NCBI GenBank assembly: GCA_030374765.1
Contig: JARGXX010000138.1
Location: forward strand, 1,426,001 to 1,490,000
Reading direction: 5' to 3'
DNA length: 64,000 nucleotides
Source: Agarophyton chilense
Taxonomy: Eukaryota; Rhodophyta; Florideophyceae; Gracilariales; Gracilariaceae
Shown: positions 21,131 to 32,819 of the stretch, piece by piece
How the letters are laid out: each line of letters opens with the position of its first letter
Numbering within the stretch: position 1 is the stretch's first letter
Notes under the pieces: generated by a model
What the model was told of the DNA's origin: nothing
The model's database searches: none
Seen by the model: only the letters and a program-made list of their open reading frames with translations
Made by a program: the position numbers and the translations under genes

Positions 21131-21877
21131 CATTCGTACCTTTTCCACAACACGGACGTGAATAGTTGATAAAAGGCGATACAGAAGATATGGAAAACGA
21201 CGTACTATCAGAATAAATTGAACCAACACAAACAATATAGCATACATCAGGGAGTAAAAGAAAACCGTGAACAGTGATGAAAGGGGACGAGTGTCACGTA
21301 TTGAGGAAGTTTATCGGACGGAGTTCGAGCGGACCGGGTGGTCACTTAAGGTGCCCAACGTGGTAGTTGCCTCTGACGAGAAACGTAGTCTGAGAACTAA
21401 TCCTGTAATGCAACTAGAGAGAAAAGAGTGACGAAGCGCGGACGTGGACACTTCAACCGCAAAGACTCACGCACCTCGATCTATCCCCAAAACAGACACT
21501 GGACTCCGGAAGGACAATATCAACACTACAAAAGGGGTAACGACGAAGCATCTGTTTCAATCAGCCTCCCCCCATTGTAGACGAAGACGTAAAACGAACT
21601 GCCAGGAGCACAAGTATTGATCTTGAGGGCCACAAAAACCGACACCGACTCGTGCTTTACGTCCATCGTGAAGATCCCACCGCCGTCGCACCGCAAACGC
21701 CCATTGAACCAGAACAGCCTGAAACAAATACAGGATCAGATACGTCTTCATACCAATAACCACCTACAGTCGACAAGGCATCCACACGAAAAGGAATGCC
21801 CTCGATCGCGGGAAACGTAAAAAATGATCTGCAATAGTAGGGGACACCACACCAACCAAAGCGTTTGGTGGGAGGTA

Positions 21878-22690
21878 TCACTCAAGAGAAAGCGCTTTAC
21901 AACGAAGGCTTTGAGAATATTGTGGGGAGACCATTACACCTGATCGGTTTGGGACGCGGGGTTGCACTGGATACTCATATGACAGCGGCTGCAACATTGC
22001 AAAACGGGCATTTTGTGGATACGTTGGGGTTTTATGAGGCGGAAGAGGGTGCAGTGCGTGAAACCGGCTTGGAGGCATTTCCAAAAATAGAGTGTTGAGC
22101 AGTAACTGTTTTTCCAGGTCAGCAGCTCGACGGTCTTCCGCCCCTTTAGCCGACAAAATTCGTTCGGCCTGGGAACCATGTCTCCCCCGTTTTTCCAAAT
22201 CCTTTTTGAAACTGTACTGAATAGTGACAGGAATGCTGCAATCGTATTGACCGTTCATTGCTGCGATAGCAGTATCGCAGTGCCCGAAGCAGGAGTACTT
22301 ATCGAAACCATATCGCTTCGAATGGTTGGTGTTCGGGTCCCGCATGATAAATGGCGCTTCTACAAATGAGCAAAACGCTGAAAACGCGTCTTGCAATAAT
22401 CTCCCGTCGACGTTGTTCACCAAATTTCCAATGAAAAGGTTTGCATGGACGTATTTGGTGCGATGGACGACGGTGGACTGAGAGATGCGAATTGGTTTTG
22501 AATCAAGCTGGACAAGATTGAGCCACTTTGAATCGTACAGAGCGTCTAGCTGGGTGTAAAACTCACAAGAACCGTAGCGAATATGCTCGCCCGTGATGCA
22601 ATTGCGCGAGATATACAAATGACGGACGGGGGGTGGCTCGGACTATAGGCTCCTGCAAGAGGGCATCTAATGCATTGTCATCAAGTGGTC
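21878..22690 (-). pseudogene. SF3B4-like splicing factor (two RRMs), degenerate
   Basis: The main open frame (246 codons, 22618-21878) contains the end of a first RRM (CITGEHIRYGSCEFYTQLDA ... KPIRISQST), then HANLFIGNLVNNVDGRLLQD, DAFSAFCSFVEAPFIMRDPN and TAIAAMNGQYDCSIPVTIQY. It closes with KKDLEKRGRHGSQAERILSA. This is the arrangement of SF3b subunit 4, a U2 snRNP protein that binds pre-mRNA near the branch site. Similarity to the start of RRM1 (DDNALDALLQEPIVRA) continues upstream in another frame to about 22690, so there is a frameshift. RNP1 of RRM2 has lost its Gly (SKRYGFDKY) and the first RNP2 is missing. The C terminus is Pro-rich, as in the family. This is most likely a pseudogene. 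Confidence 0.8.
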
Positions 22691-23006
22691 GTACTTAAAA
22701 GAGGCTGGTGCTTATTCAAGTCCAGCAACACTCGCGCAGAAAAACGTCGTGGGCGTGAGTGGAGAGAAGGTCTCTGTCTAAAACAAAGCGTGAAGTTGAA
22801 GTGAGAACATTATTGGGAGACTCTCGAAAAAAATATTATGTACGCATACTTTTTTAATGAATTCTTCACCATCAGACTGGATGAACTACAGTCGACAACC
22901 TGCTCAAATCCTCTGGTGAGTCAGCAATTTCTACCTCTGCAAGAACCCTCAGACATACTTCAACCTGGACGTCTTTGCCATAACAGAAACATGGCTAGAA
23001 CACACC

Positions 23007-24115
23007 GTGACACACCCCACACTGCGAGCCTGCACTTGGCCCCTCGCAGAACGAAAACAATTTCTTGAAAAGAATTTCGTTATGATTTTACCCATGAATG
23101 TCAACAATTGTGATGGAATTGTTCCAGAACCCACCATATACAATGCGAGACCTCAATTGACAGGAAGACGGATTTCTTTCTCGTGCTACCGTCTGTATAT
23201 TTCATACGCTTCAATGAAACACACCCGGATGAAGAAAAGCCTGAAGTCTCACCAGGAGACACAAAGGTGTACATCTACAGAGGAGAATTTATATGTGGAA
23301 TCGTTGACCAGAGGAATTTAGATACTTCTGCGAATGAATTAATTCACGTTACTTTGAAAGAATTTGAACGAAGGATAACCGACAAGATGATTTCCGAAAA
23401 TCATGTTTTAGTATGCCACTACGTTCTCCACACGTGCCATTATATTGGAATTGGAGACAGCATTGCCGATGAAGATACTATGCGATGTGTCTTTCAAACG
23501 ATCCAGAATGCAAAGGATGATGTGAAAAACCTCGTAAAGAAAGCTCAACAGAAAGAGTTGACATTACTCCCAGGAAAAGTTATGATGGAATTTTTCGAAA
23601 CAGAGGTCAACAAAGTGATTAATGGTGCCCGTGATAAGTCAGGTTCTTCCGCTGAAGACTATATACTGAATTCTAAAAACATCAAAAGAATGGTAAGCGC
23701 TGGAACAAAAGATTCGTTCATCAAAATGTCCCAAATTTGTGCGTGCGTAGGCCGTCAGAACCTTGAGGGCAATCGAATATTTTACGGCTTCAACCGCAGA
23801 ACCATTCTTTAGTTCGTGCTTGATGACCTTGGTCTAGAGAGTCGTGGTTTTGCGGAGATCTTTTAGTAGCGGGGACTCAATCTTTCGAAAAATTTCTTTC
23901 ACGCTATGGGAGGGCAAGAGAGTCTGATCGATATAGCAGTGAAAACTGCAGAAACAGCTTACATTCAACGTAGACTTATGAAAACTATGAAATAAATTAT
24001 ATTTAGGTAGGACAGAACCGTGCGGAATTCATGCAACCATATCATAGAGTTTTCGTAAGAAGAAGATGGAATGAATAAGATATTTTTTGAAGATGAAACC
24101 CCAACTTTCCAAATC
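23007..24115 (+). pseudogene. RNA polymerase II largest subunit (RPB1) fragment, degenerate
   Basis: In order the sequence reads FLEKNFVMILPMNVNNCDG and PEPTIYNARPQLTGRRI, then after a frameshift GDTKVYIYRGEFICGIVDQR and HYIGIGDSIADEDTM. It goes on with GARDKSGSSAEDY, SFIKMSQICACVGRQNLEGN, RIFYGFNRRTIL, a TAG, and FVLDDLGLESRGF. It closes with [20 protein letters not shown] and [11 protein letters not shown], then DRTVRNSCNHIIEF near 24050. These are the funnel, pore and bridge-helix side blocks of the second half of RPB1. The usual ENSYLRGL has become EIF, two stops and RGL. Several TAG codons and one frameshift mark it as dead. Both ends of the protein are missing; it ends where the next element begins. 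Confidence 0.88.
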
Positions 24116-24208
24116 TCACAGTCAGTTTCAGAGACGGGAAACCGTTTGCAGTTTTCCGTTCCTATAATTTTCTGCTTTTTCGCGAGAAATAAGTAGCGTG
24201 ATATTTGA

Positions 24209-26950
24209 ATGGCCCGCCACTGTCGGCATTGGAACTGCTTCCACGGCTACCGTTGGGAATATCGAATGGTGTTGAAGAGGAAGAGAGCGTCAGGTGCACC
24301 GAATGTGCGACGAGATCACAAGTTGCAGCGCTGCGACTCTGGGAGGAAAAGAAATGGCGCCGGCAGTAGTAGAGAAGGCCCACCGAGAAGCGGGCTAAGA
24401 AGTGTGAGAGGCGCGAGGGTGTGCGGCGATGGGGGTTGTTGGGAGGAAACGGTAAGTGAGGAGATTTACGCGATTCCGAACATCAACAATGGAAAGAAAG
24501 AAACACGAAGACGAAACGTGGGCGTTCAGAAGATGCCCGAAATGCAGAACGGAAACCCCAAAGGTGTGAGCGTTGGTGCAATGCGGGGAGGACGTGGAGG
24601 TAGTCTGAAGGGCAGAACTTCTAGAACTCGCCGTGATGGTGTAAAAGAGGTAAGGAAAGCTACTGACCCGGTTGTGAAAGACAGGACGCTCGTTGAGACA
24701 TGTGCAGATGCAATGATTGAGGAGATGGAGGATAAAATAATAGGAGAAGGTGAAAAAAACGGGAAGTGCAGTCGAAAAGTTGCGCGAACGTTTCAGCACC
24801 GCGACAGGAGCCCCAGTTATTACGAAAAGGAGATTCGAGGCAAAGGATAGCAACATCTCACCGTACCATACGCATGATAACAGGAGTAATAAGTGACTTC
24901 GAGTGGGGTATTGGAGCCGGGACCAGACGTGCAGCTGACCGCGCAGGGATCACACGTACTACGGAAGATGAACAGGATGGGGCAACCGTCCGATTAGAAC
25001 AAAGGGTTTAGTACGAATTCAGGGTCACGAGGATTAATTCGCAAGGCGAGGAAACCGCTGTAGAAGTAGAGCTCACAAGAGAATCTTCAGAAAGACGAAA
25101 AACAGGGGGAGGAATAGAAGCACGGCGAACAAGAGGAGTAGAATACGAGAAAATAGTAGCAGATGGAAGGAAAGAAGGGCCTCCTGTTTTGGGAGAGCGT
25201 TTTGTAAGTGCGTCTGGTGGAGAACAGGGGGTTGGTGGTAGAAGTAGATCGGAGACTGCAGGTAACATGCGTGCTCGAAGAGCGAGAACAGCCTCGGTAA
25301 TGGCAGCGAGGACTGCGATGGGTGACCAAGGGAGAGTTGAAAGCGCAAGAAGACGATCTGTTGCAGAGAACGAGGAAGAGGGTGCAGAGGCTTTGGGGGA
25401 GGATTTCAGTATGGTACCTCGTAGTGCTTTGGTTCAGAAGGTGAATGTTTCGAAGGGGGAGTTAAGTAAGGTGAAGGATGATTACTTTTGTGTGACGATG
25501 AGTCTGAAGCTGAGGCGAACGGAATTGTATCGCTTGACGGGGGAGGTAAATGGACAGAATGTGTTGGTGGAAAGCTTGAGGGACGCCTTGAACACTCTGA
25601 AAAGAGGAGGAAAAGGGCGTGGATCAGGAGATATGGCGAAGAGACGAAAGTATGACATTGGAGTACAGGAGAGCTTCTACGAGTTTGCAAGGTATGTCTA
25701 TGGCAGGATTCTACATTATGCAAAGCTGTAGGCGTCGGAGCTCTGCTTCAAGACCAAGGTGGTTGCAAAGAATTGGATGAATAGATGTGAAACTGTGTGA
25801 CCGCAAAACGAAGAGAGTGTTTTTATGGTAGGGCCAAACGAGATATTACCGAATTGTCCGTTTCAGGTGGCGACAGAGATGAGGGCATACACGCCGTAGT
25901 TTCAAGGGGGAAGCGATCCGTTGTTGAACTATGTTGTGCGCCCGGAGGTGGAAGCTGTGGTAGGGGTACAAAAAAGGGGTGCACGTCACCGGCTGTTTGG
26001 GCTGCTCCATTATGACTTGATTGCGCGGCATATGAAGTTGCAGGAAGACACGGAGCTCAAAATGCAGTTAAAGAAGCAGATAGAAGAGGCGCGGGAGAAG
26101 TTTTCGGTGGGGGATGAGGATGCAACAAGGAGGCTATCGGCATGGCGCATGCGCCGGGTTGAAGATCTAATTTGTTTGCGGTCGAGAGCTCTTCCGAGGT
26201 TCAGAAGATTTGATGATGGAGATTTGTACATTAGGAATGAAGTTGCGGTGGAAGTGCTGGAGGAGTTTATGGGGTAAGATGATTGGATGGAAAAGGACGG
26301 GGAGAATCAGTACGTGGATGGAACGGTGATGCATCTCGCAATACTGGATGCGTGGATTACTTGCGTTCTTGCGGCGATGGACAGGGAGGTGGGACGCGGG
26401 GGCCAGAGGCAATTATTGTTTTCTACTTTATACGGTAAGTATTTACCGCTTGCAGTGGAGGGGATTTTGCTGGTGGCTTCGGACATAGTAAGGGAGAGGA
26501 ATGGTGTGGAGTTTGAGCACTATGGGTTTCTTGCTGGGGAAGGGAGGAGGGTGGCTAGAAATTCAGAGAGGGTTGCCACTGTTGGAATTTGGATGCCTTC
26601 ATCTGGGGAGATCTACCTTGCAGTGAAAGAGCAATTCTTTGTGGACAACGTGACAAAAGGTCTTGGTGGTGTACTGGAATGCTACGTTGGAGTCTGTCAA
26701 CCGGAAGAGTCGTATTTTACTCGTTTGCAGAGTGTGAGTGGGAGGGAAGGGCTGAAGCCAATGGAAGAAGAATTGGGAACGGTGGGTGCAACAAAAGAAG
26801 TATTAGGATACCTGTACCAAGGCGAAGGTTTAATGAATTGTTTTGCACCTGGGTCCCGATAGAACCAGTGGAGGTAGAAGGGGTGGAAACGCCAGCCGAG
26901 GCGTCGTGCCAAAAGGGGGAGGGGTGTAGTTTCCGCGGAGGACATGAACG
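24209..26950 (+). pseudogene. Plus-strand protein of the convergent unit, function unknown
   Basis: An Arg/Lys/Gly-rich N-terminal part (24209-24850) includes a possible zinc-ribbon pair, RCPKCRTETPK, in an adjacent frame near 24525. From 24766 to 26862 one frame persists across stops at 25009 (TAG), 25729 (TAG), 25798 (TGA), about 25900 (TAG), 26275 (TAA) and 26860 (TAG). Readable blocks include RKYDIGVQESFYEFARYVYG, NYVVRPEVEAVVGVQKRGAR, VMHLAILDAWITCVLAAMDR and AVKEQFFVDNVTKGLGGVLE. A coiled-coil-like stretch (LKMQLKKQIEEAREK) lies near 26060. I do not recognise the family. One stop follows RAYTP, where a Trp would fit. Confidence 0.5.
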
Positions 26951-27099
26951 GAGCCGAGGATGGAGGAAGAAGGGATGAGACCGAACCAAGGGGAGACATT
27001 TTCAGAGGTAGAGGCTGAAGAGATGGGTACAGGGTGCACTTTGTGGTTTTGTTGGTGGTCGGTGGCCCAGCGAAGGGAGATGCAGTTGAGGGCTTGGTC

Positions 27100-30090
27100 A
27101 ATGTTGTCCGTGGTGGGATTACCTCGAAGAACTGAAAGAATGCGAGTTCGGTGGAGTTGTTTGGGGGGGTTTGGTGATGAGAGTCGATTGAGGGAGTTGA
27201 GTTTTTACACCCAGATTATGAAGGAAAAGGTGGAGGAGGTTTTGCCGGGGACGATGATGTGAGAGAACTTTGCAGACTTGTAGGGACCGAAGGAGGGAGC
27301 GGCGAAGATGCGTTGAATGACTGGGATGGGGGGATCCTTGAGTGCGATTTCGTTTTGTGCCGGGCGGGAATCCTGCAATGTGGGGATATACCCACTGACG
27401 ATGTACGCGGACTTGACTACGGTGAGATGGAAGAGACGGATGTCGGGTTGGTGCTCGTAGAGAAAAATTGTTTCGAGGGAGAGGGTGATGAAGGAGGGGA
27501 GTGCAGTGGTTCCTATTTGTGAGAGGGCGGAAATGGTATCTGGAGAGAAGATGTATTTGAGGGAGAATGGGATGGAGAGGGGGTTGAGGAGGAGGAGCCT
27601 GTGTGCGGTGATGAGGTCTGAGAGTGGTACGGTTCTTCCGTCATAAACAAAGACGGGCTGACGGGGTGTGAGAGGAGTTTGGCAGGAGGAGTAGGAGAAG
27701 GAAGGGTGAGAGGGTATGGGGTTGCAGTGCTGGAGTGCGTACGATCGATCGTTGGCGCGGATTGTTTCGGTATGAGCGGTGGATCGTCGCGTGGAAGTGT
27801 ACCGGTTATGAGATTTGAAGAGGGTGTGGGCGTGTTTGTAGATGCCAGCATCGTTGAAGTGGAGGCCACCGTATCGTCGAATATCTTTTTCGATGTGATT
27901 GAAGAGGTGGAACTTGAAGGTGCCGACGTTGGAGATGTGGTGAGGGCCGAGAGTGGTGACTGCCGCGAGTTTGAAGGAGCGAATGTCGTCCTCTAGTGCT
28001 GAGAGTGCATCTACTGTCCATTCTGGGACGGTGTTTTAGCGCATGGGCATGAAGAGGATGTCGGTGTATTTGGTGAACACGGTGGTGATCGAGGTGGTTT
28101 GTACTTGGTTGCAGCAGTTGTCGAAGAAAGCGTCGATGAAGGGCAAGACCATGTCGAGAGCGCGATAGTCTTTGGCTTCGAGCATGCCACGTATGTCTTC
28201 TAGAGTGAAGAATGCGTTGAGGTTACGAGCGGTGTCGGAGATGAAGAAGTTGATGCGGACGCCTTCGGCGGGGGAGTGAGCTCCGATCGCGACGAGAATG
28301 GAGTTTGAGTGGTTGAGTATGGAGGTGCGAACGGACATGAAGGAGCGGGAGGTATTGGAAGGGCCGATGGTGATGACGAGAGATTCGGACTTGAGCCTTT
28401 CGATGGTTGTGAGTTTGATGAGCTTGGAGATTCCAAGATGAAAGTTGTGGAGGGGTTCAAATGCGAAGATGCTGTAGGGGTGAGCTCTTGGGAGATAGTG
28501 TGGAGAGGGCAGGATTCGAGAATGGAGCTCTATTTCGCTAGGGATACTTCTTGGAGGGCTGTGCGTGCTTCCTCTTTCTTAGTGCGGGCGACTCTTGGTT
28601 TTCGGGAGAAATGCGCCTATTCAGAGTCATGGAGTAGAGAGGCGTGCAGCTTTTGAGTGTTGGAGGTGTGATGGAGGGTGCGGGAGGGAATGTTGTGAGA
28701 GGGTTCGTGGAGGAGGGAGCGGGTGAGGAGACATCGGTGGCAGGGCCTCTTGGGGCGTGTTCTGTGGGAGATGAAGAGGATTTTATTGGCCTCGGGGATG
28801 TTTGCGCAATAGCTTTCGAGGACTGGGTGACATTGGCGGAGGACTTTGTGAGCCTCGCGGAAGGGGGAGTCGAGGAGACCGAAAGAGAGAAGGGGCTGGA
28901 GGATAGTTTTGATAGCGGCTTTTGTGAGTTTCATTCTTGTTTCGCGATGAATTTGTGCGGACGAGCGGGGAATAGCCTCTGCTTCGGGGGCAGATGCTGT
29001 GGGTTGGAAGGATGTTTGGAGGTAACCGACGAGGCTGAGGTTTTGAGAGATGCATTTTCGTCTGAAGGAGTCCGAGAAGTTGAGGAGGGTGATGTGGAGC
29101 GGGTAGGAGGTAATGGAAGAGGCTTTGAGGGAGTTGGAGGACTTTTCCAAGTAGAGCTGGATGAAACTGATGAAGGAGTCAATTCCGGTTGTGTGGAGGG
29201 GGGGGCAGTGCCATATTATCTTGTCCATCTTGGACTGCATGATGGCGAATTTCAGTGCGAGGAAGACATTGTGACCGAAAGAGACGGTAATAGGGTTAGC
29301 AAAGGTGGGGGAACCGGTTTGTAACTTTTGGGCGATGGGGTGAAAGAATGTGTTGTGGTGGTTTGCGAGGGAGAGCTGATGTTTCAGGACATTGATTGGG
29401 TTTTCGAGGTAGATGGTTGCGGAGAGGCGGCGTAGAGTGTCGGTGATGGAGTGTGGGACGAAGCCGAAGGAACCGATGCGGTGCTTGAAGAGGTTTTCTT
29501 AGAATTCGATGCATTGGCGGGTGGAGGAGATGGTTCGCTGGATAGTTGACTTGCAGAAGCTTGGATCGTTGAGGATGGCGATGAACTCGTCCGCTTTTCG
29601 GTGGTCGGGGTTGGCGGCAATGGAGGAGATGTAGAAGATGAGCTGCTCTGCTTGTGGGGGTTCGAAGATGGGGGTGAAGGGGGGATGGGTGAGTGAGGCT
29701 GAGGATGAGACGGAGCAGTGAGGACTGTTAGCGATGTGGTGTGAATCTGCGGTATGGAGGTAGAGGGAATGTTGCTGGTGGTGGTAGGAGTCTTCATCTG
29801 GGAGGAGGACGCTATCGGAGGGGCAGTTTGTGAGAATGAGAGGGGCGTGCAGTTGAGGAGTGGACTTGTGGCGCTTTGTGTGGATGGGAAAGTGGATTAT
29901 GGTTGGTGGGCGCGTGCGTTTTGTGGGAGAGAGCCGATCAGGGCACCTCCGTTGGTGGCGCTGTAGGGCAGGGGTGGTGCGGGCGAAGAAGGAGCAATGG
30001 GAGAAGCAGCACCGAGGCACGGTGTGGAATGTGGGGGCGGGTTGATGCAGAAGAAGGGAAAAGAAGCAGGGGGGCGTCAAAGTTATGGGG
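27100..30090 (-). pseudogene. Minus-strand C2H2-type transposase-like protein of the convergent unit
   Basis: Near the N terminus is a C2H2-type finger, CCFSHCSFFARTTPALQRHQ followed by RRC (about 29990). The same frame continues through a TAA at 29499 (ENLFKHRIGSFGFVPHSITD) to a TAG at 28617. After a shift, FEPLHNFHLGISKLIKL follows (about 28465), then YRALDMVLPFIDAFFDNCC (about 28160), a TAA, FKLAAVTTLGPHHIS, FKFHLFNHIEKDIRRYGGL and SHNRYTSTRRSTAHTETIR (about 27990-27760). A leading zinc finger, a central 'P.HN.hLGis' box and a late 'FK.H...HI..DIRR.G' box recall large KDZ- or Plavaka-type transposases. That family assignment is inference from memory; the catalytic residues were not located. 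Confidence 0.5.
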
Positions 30091-30471
30091 CATGAAGTGC
30101 GGTGAAAATTATATGGGGAGAGTTGTGGGGCATGCAGTCCATGTGATGCAGGGTTGTGGGGAGAAATTGAGACGGACTGCGGGCACTGACACCTGCGTTA
30201 GGGTAATTTGAGAATTCGGCTGTGTGCGGCCGATATGCCAGATTTCAATTTCTATTTTGATATTTATTGCTATTTCCAGGCTTCATTTACTATTACGCGA
30301 ACATAAGTGAGGGTAGCGAAACTTTGAAATACATGCATAGTGTTTTCCTATGCACACCGGGTCTGGGCTCCCAAAAACTTTGCATTATGCTGTTTTTTGC
30401 TTGTTCATTTTTCTAAAAACGAGCAACTTTGAATGAGGAAAGTTATTTTCAAAAAATAAGGAACTGCAAAA

Positions 30472-30997
30472 ATGAAAAAATTCATCGGTTTTCTGTCCAT
30501 TTTAGTTCGTCTGTTTTTGACGCCTAGACTAGCATTCCGAGAACACAGACGCACTCTTGCCTATCCCATAGAGTCTTGGAGGAATCATTTATCGGACATT
30601 CCAAGGCGTCACGTGCCTTACTATTACTCGAACGCCATTGGATTCGATCCCCTGTGTTTCGAGCCTGATATGGAAGCCATGCCGTTGGTTTCTGCTGGTA
30701 TGTTCGATGGAGAATCCTTCGGGGAAGATCCCTTCATCCTTCTCGTGGAGAGTTTCAATCCTCCGGTCGAGTCCAATGTTGTGTTTGGCACCGCTTCTCC
30801 TTCTCTAACTCCTCCACAGACTGCTCCTCAGGATGAACTCTCATATGAGCCGCCCGTCGCCCAAGTTGGAATCCCTTCTGGAGAGGCTACTGTCGAAGCC
30901 GCTAGTCTTGTAGGTGATGCGATGGCTCAGACGTCCACTGCAGGTGTCGACATCGCTCCGTCCTCTCAAATGCCGCATTTTCCAGCTTCGTTCAAGG
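30472..30997 (+). CDS. Unrecognised partial reading frame truncated by gypsy D
   Basis: The frame opens with a hydrophobic, possibly signal-peptide-like start (MKKFIGFLSILVRLFLTPRL). It runs on through a Pro/Ser/Thr-rich segment (TASPSLTPPQTAPQDELSYE) and enters gypsy D sequence at about 30998, where the remaining codons are antisense to the RT. It may be the 5' part of a gene or of a repeat interrupted by gypsy D. No domain was recognised. The preceding 30.2-30.47 kb is AT-rich and featureless. Confidence 0.3.
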
Positions 30998-31705
30998 CTA
31001 CAGCCGCGGATCTCCGGCGTCCTGTAGAATTCTTAGCACTGTCCTCACGTGGTGAAGGTGTTTCTTCACGGTTCGTGGAAAGATTATTAGGTCATCTAAA
31101 TGGACCAGGGCGAATTTCCATTTGACTCTGGACAATATGATGTCTTTCACCCGTTGAAAGGTTGCTGGTGCATTCTTTAAACCAAAGGGCATACGAGTAA
31201 ATCTGAACAGACCTTCGTGGGTGGTGAAGGTTGTCAGCCCTCTCGCATCTTCAGCCATAATGATTTGCCAATATCCGGAATTGGCGTTCAGTGTGGTGAA
31301 TACGGCTGCTTCACCTAAAGAATCTAGACATTCATCCATACGGGTTATCGGGTATGAGTCCCTTTTGGTTACTGCGTTCAGCTTTCTATAGTCGACACAG
31401 AATCTGATGGAGCTTTCCTTCTCAGCCTCGAGAACAATGGGACCTGCCCATATAGATTGGTTAAGAGGCCCCGGCTCTATGACGTGAGCTTTTCACATTT
31501 TGTCCATCTGGTCGGCGACAATTTCCTTACCCTTAAGGCCTGTATGGTATGGGTGCTGGACCTGTGGTCTAGCATCATCCTGAAGGTCAATGTAGTGTAT
31601 AGTGGCTTCGAGTTTTCCTAATTTACCTGACCACATGGTCTGGTATTTTCTGAAGAGATCAATCACCGGCGGCCTAGATAAGTCGAATTCTGCGCCGAGA
31701 GACAC
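30998..31705 (-). pseudogene. gypsy D reverse transcriptase, N-terminal part
   Basis: Reading leftwards: YQTMWSGKLGKLEATIHYID, FCVDYRKLNAVTKRDSYPIT, VFTTLNANSGYWQII, RFTRMPFGLKNAPATFQRV and the catalytic VHLDDLIIF near 31085. HLDD replaces YxDD. The similarity stops shortly after, at ILQDAGDPRL. A stop interrupts the frame near 31493. The sequence is close in pattern to the gypsy B RT at 50.6-51.0 kb. Confidence 0.85.
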
Positions 31706-32154
31706 TGTCCCCTCTCAAAATTCGACGTCCCCGTCGGGATTTGAGGTCGAAATTTTATCCAATTGGGCCTCTATGATGGCCACAAGTGCATGTAGAGTGA
31801 TGCCAATCACTGTACAATTAGGTAACCGTACGGGCCTATCTTTGAAGTTGCTGATCGTGACCAAGAAGAGCCTGTTGGGGCGGATGTCCATTACTCCAAT
31901 GTCCATTAAGGTGAGGTGCTTCAGAACCGTTTTCGGGTGGTTTTATATCGCCATGAGACCTTAAGATTGGGTACGGACCGATTCTGGATCATCGGGGGTA
32001 TCGTTATGGCTTTCGATAAGCGAACCTTATTGGACTTAGTATCTTCGGAAATAATTGCCCATTTGGTGTTAGCTTCTGGCCCTGGGGCAGAACCGATTAT
32101 GTAGATGGAAGGTGCGCGATAGAACACGACTTTCCTTAAGGCCTGGATAAAGGG

Positions 32155-32592
32155 TCATAAGGCCTTAATGTATCGATCGATGAAGGAGATCCCTAGGATT
32201 GCATCAGCGCCGAAGTTAGGGGTTACAAGGAACCAAGTGTGGACTTTGAATCTTTTTAAGTGTATGTAAAGTGGTACTATCCCTTTAATGTCCATTGGTC
32301 TACGTGATGCATTGGTAGTCCTAGGGGTCTTCCTTGCCTGAACGAAATCTTGGCAACCAAATGGGTGTAGCTGAGAATGGACCGAATCGAGACTAGCGCC
32401 TGTGTCCAATACGGCTGTGGCCACTCGGGAGCTGTTGGGAGGTAGTCCCATTGTTACCCGAACTTTATAATTCTTTTTCCTGAGGATACAGACAGGGTCG
32501 TTACTATCTTCCATTTCTGTTCCATTCTGAGTGGTCCAATGGTTGTGGTTTGTATTGGGGGGTGAGCATCTCCTTGGACCCTGACCGTCCAA
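32155..32592 (-). pseudogene. gypsy D aspartic protease
   Basis: A 145-codon open stretch has the retropepsin active site TAVLDTGASLDSVHS near 32400 and the closing hydrophobic strand FGADAILGISFIDRYIKAL at its end, where the family has the ILG motif. The enzyme would cleave the Gag-Pol precursor. Upstream (32600-32815) and downstream (31705-32150) segments are in other frames, so the polyprotein is broken. Confidence 0.75.
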
Positions 32593-32819
32593 TGGCTTGA
32601 GACATGAACTTAAAGAAGGAGGGTTTGTCTTGCGTCAACCCTCTAAGCGTTTCCCGATGGGGTTTCTGTTTCTTTTTGAGGATGGGGTTCCTCTTCGGAT
32701 TCGTCCGCGGGGTCTACAAGAGCATTGACCTGTGGAGCTTTCATTAGGGTTTCCGGAGGGGTTGCATGGCGAGAGCTTCAAGGTGTACCTGTGGCTCGTT
32801 GCAGTGCCCTGTAAAACAT

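Larger units (their letters stand above)
24190..30110. mobile_element. Putative two-gene DNA transposon with convergent reading frames
   Basis: Long protein-like frames run rightwards from 24.2 to about 26.9 kb and leftwards from 30.08 to about 27.1 kb and meet tail to tail. Most interruptions are single stop codons within an otherwise preserved frame. The plus strand is strikingly G-rich over both halves. The segment separates an RPB1 fragment from unassigned sequence. I could not identify terminal inverted repeats or a target duplication, so the limits are approximate. The transposon reading rests on the zinc-finger start and transposase-like motifs of the minus-strand protein. Confidence 0.5.

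Noticed and set aside
27679-29324. Long Gly/Val/Glu-rich plus frames at 27.7-28.0 and 28.6-29.3 kb
   Set aside because: They mirror the minus-strand zinc-finger protein and reflect G-rich template composition.
24190-30240. CACTA-type ends (CACTG near 24218 and near 30184)
   Set aside because: The right-hand motif is in the same orientation as the left rather than inverted, and no longer inverted repeat extends from them.
31715-32127. Overlapping short frames on both strands in gypsy D
   Set aside because: They fall in the linker between protease and RT and shift frame; not separate genes.
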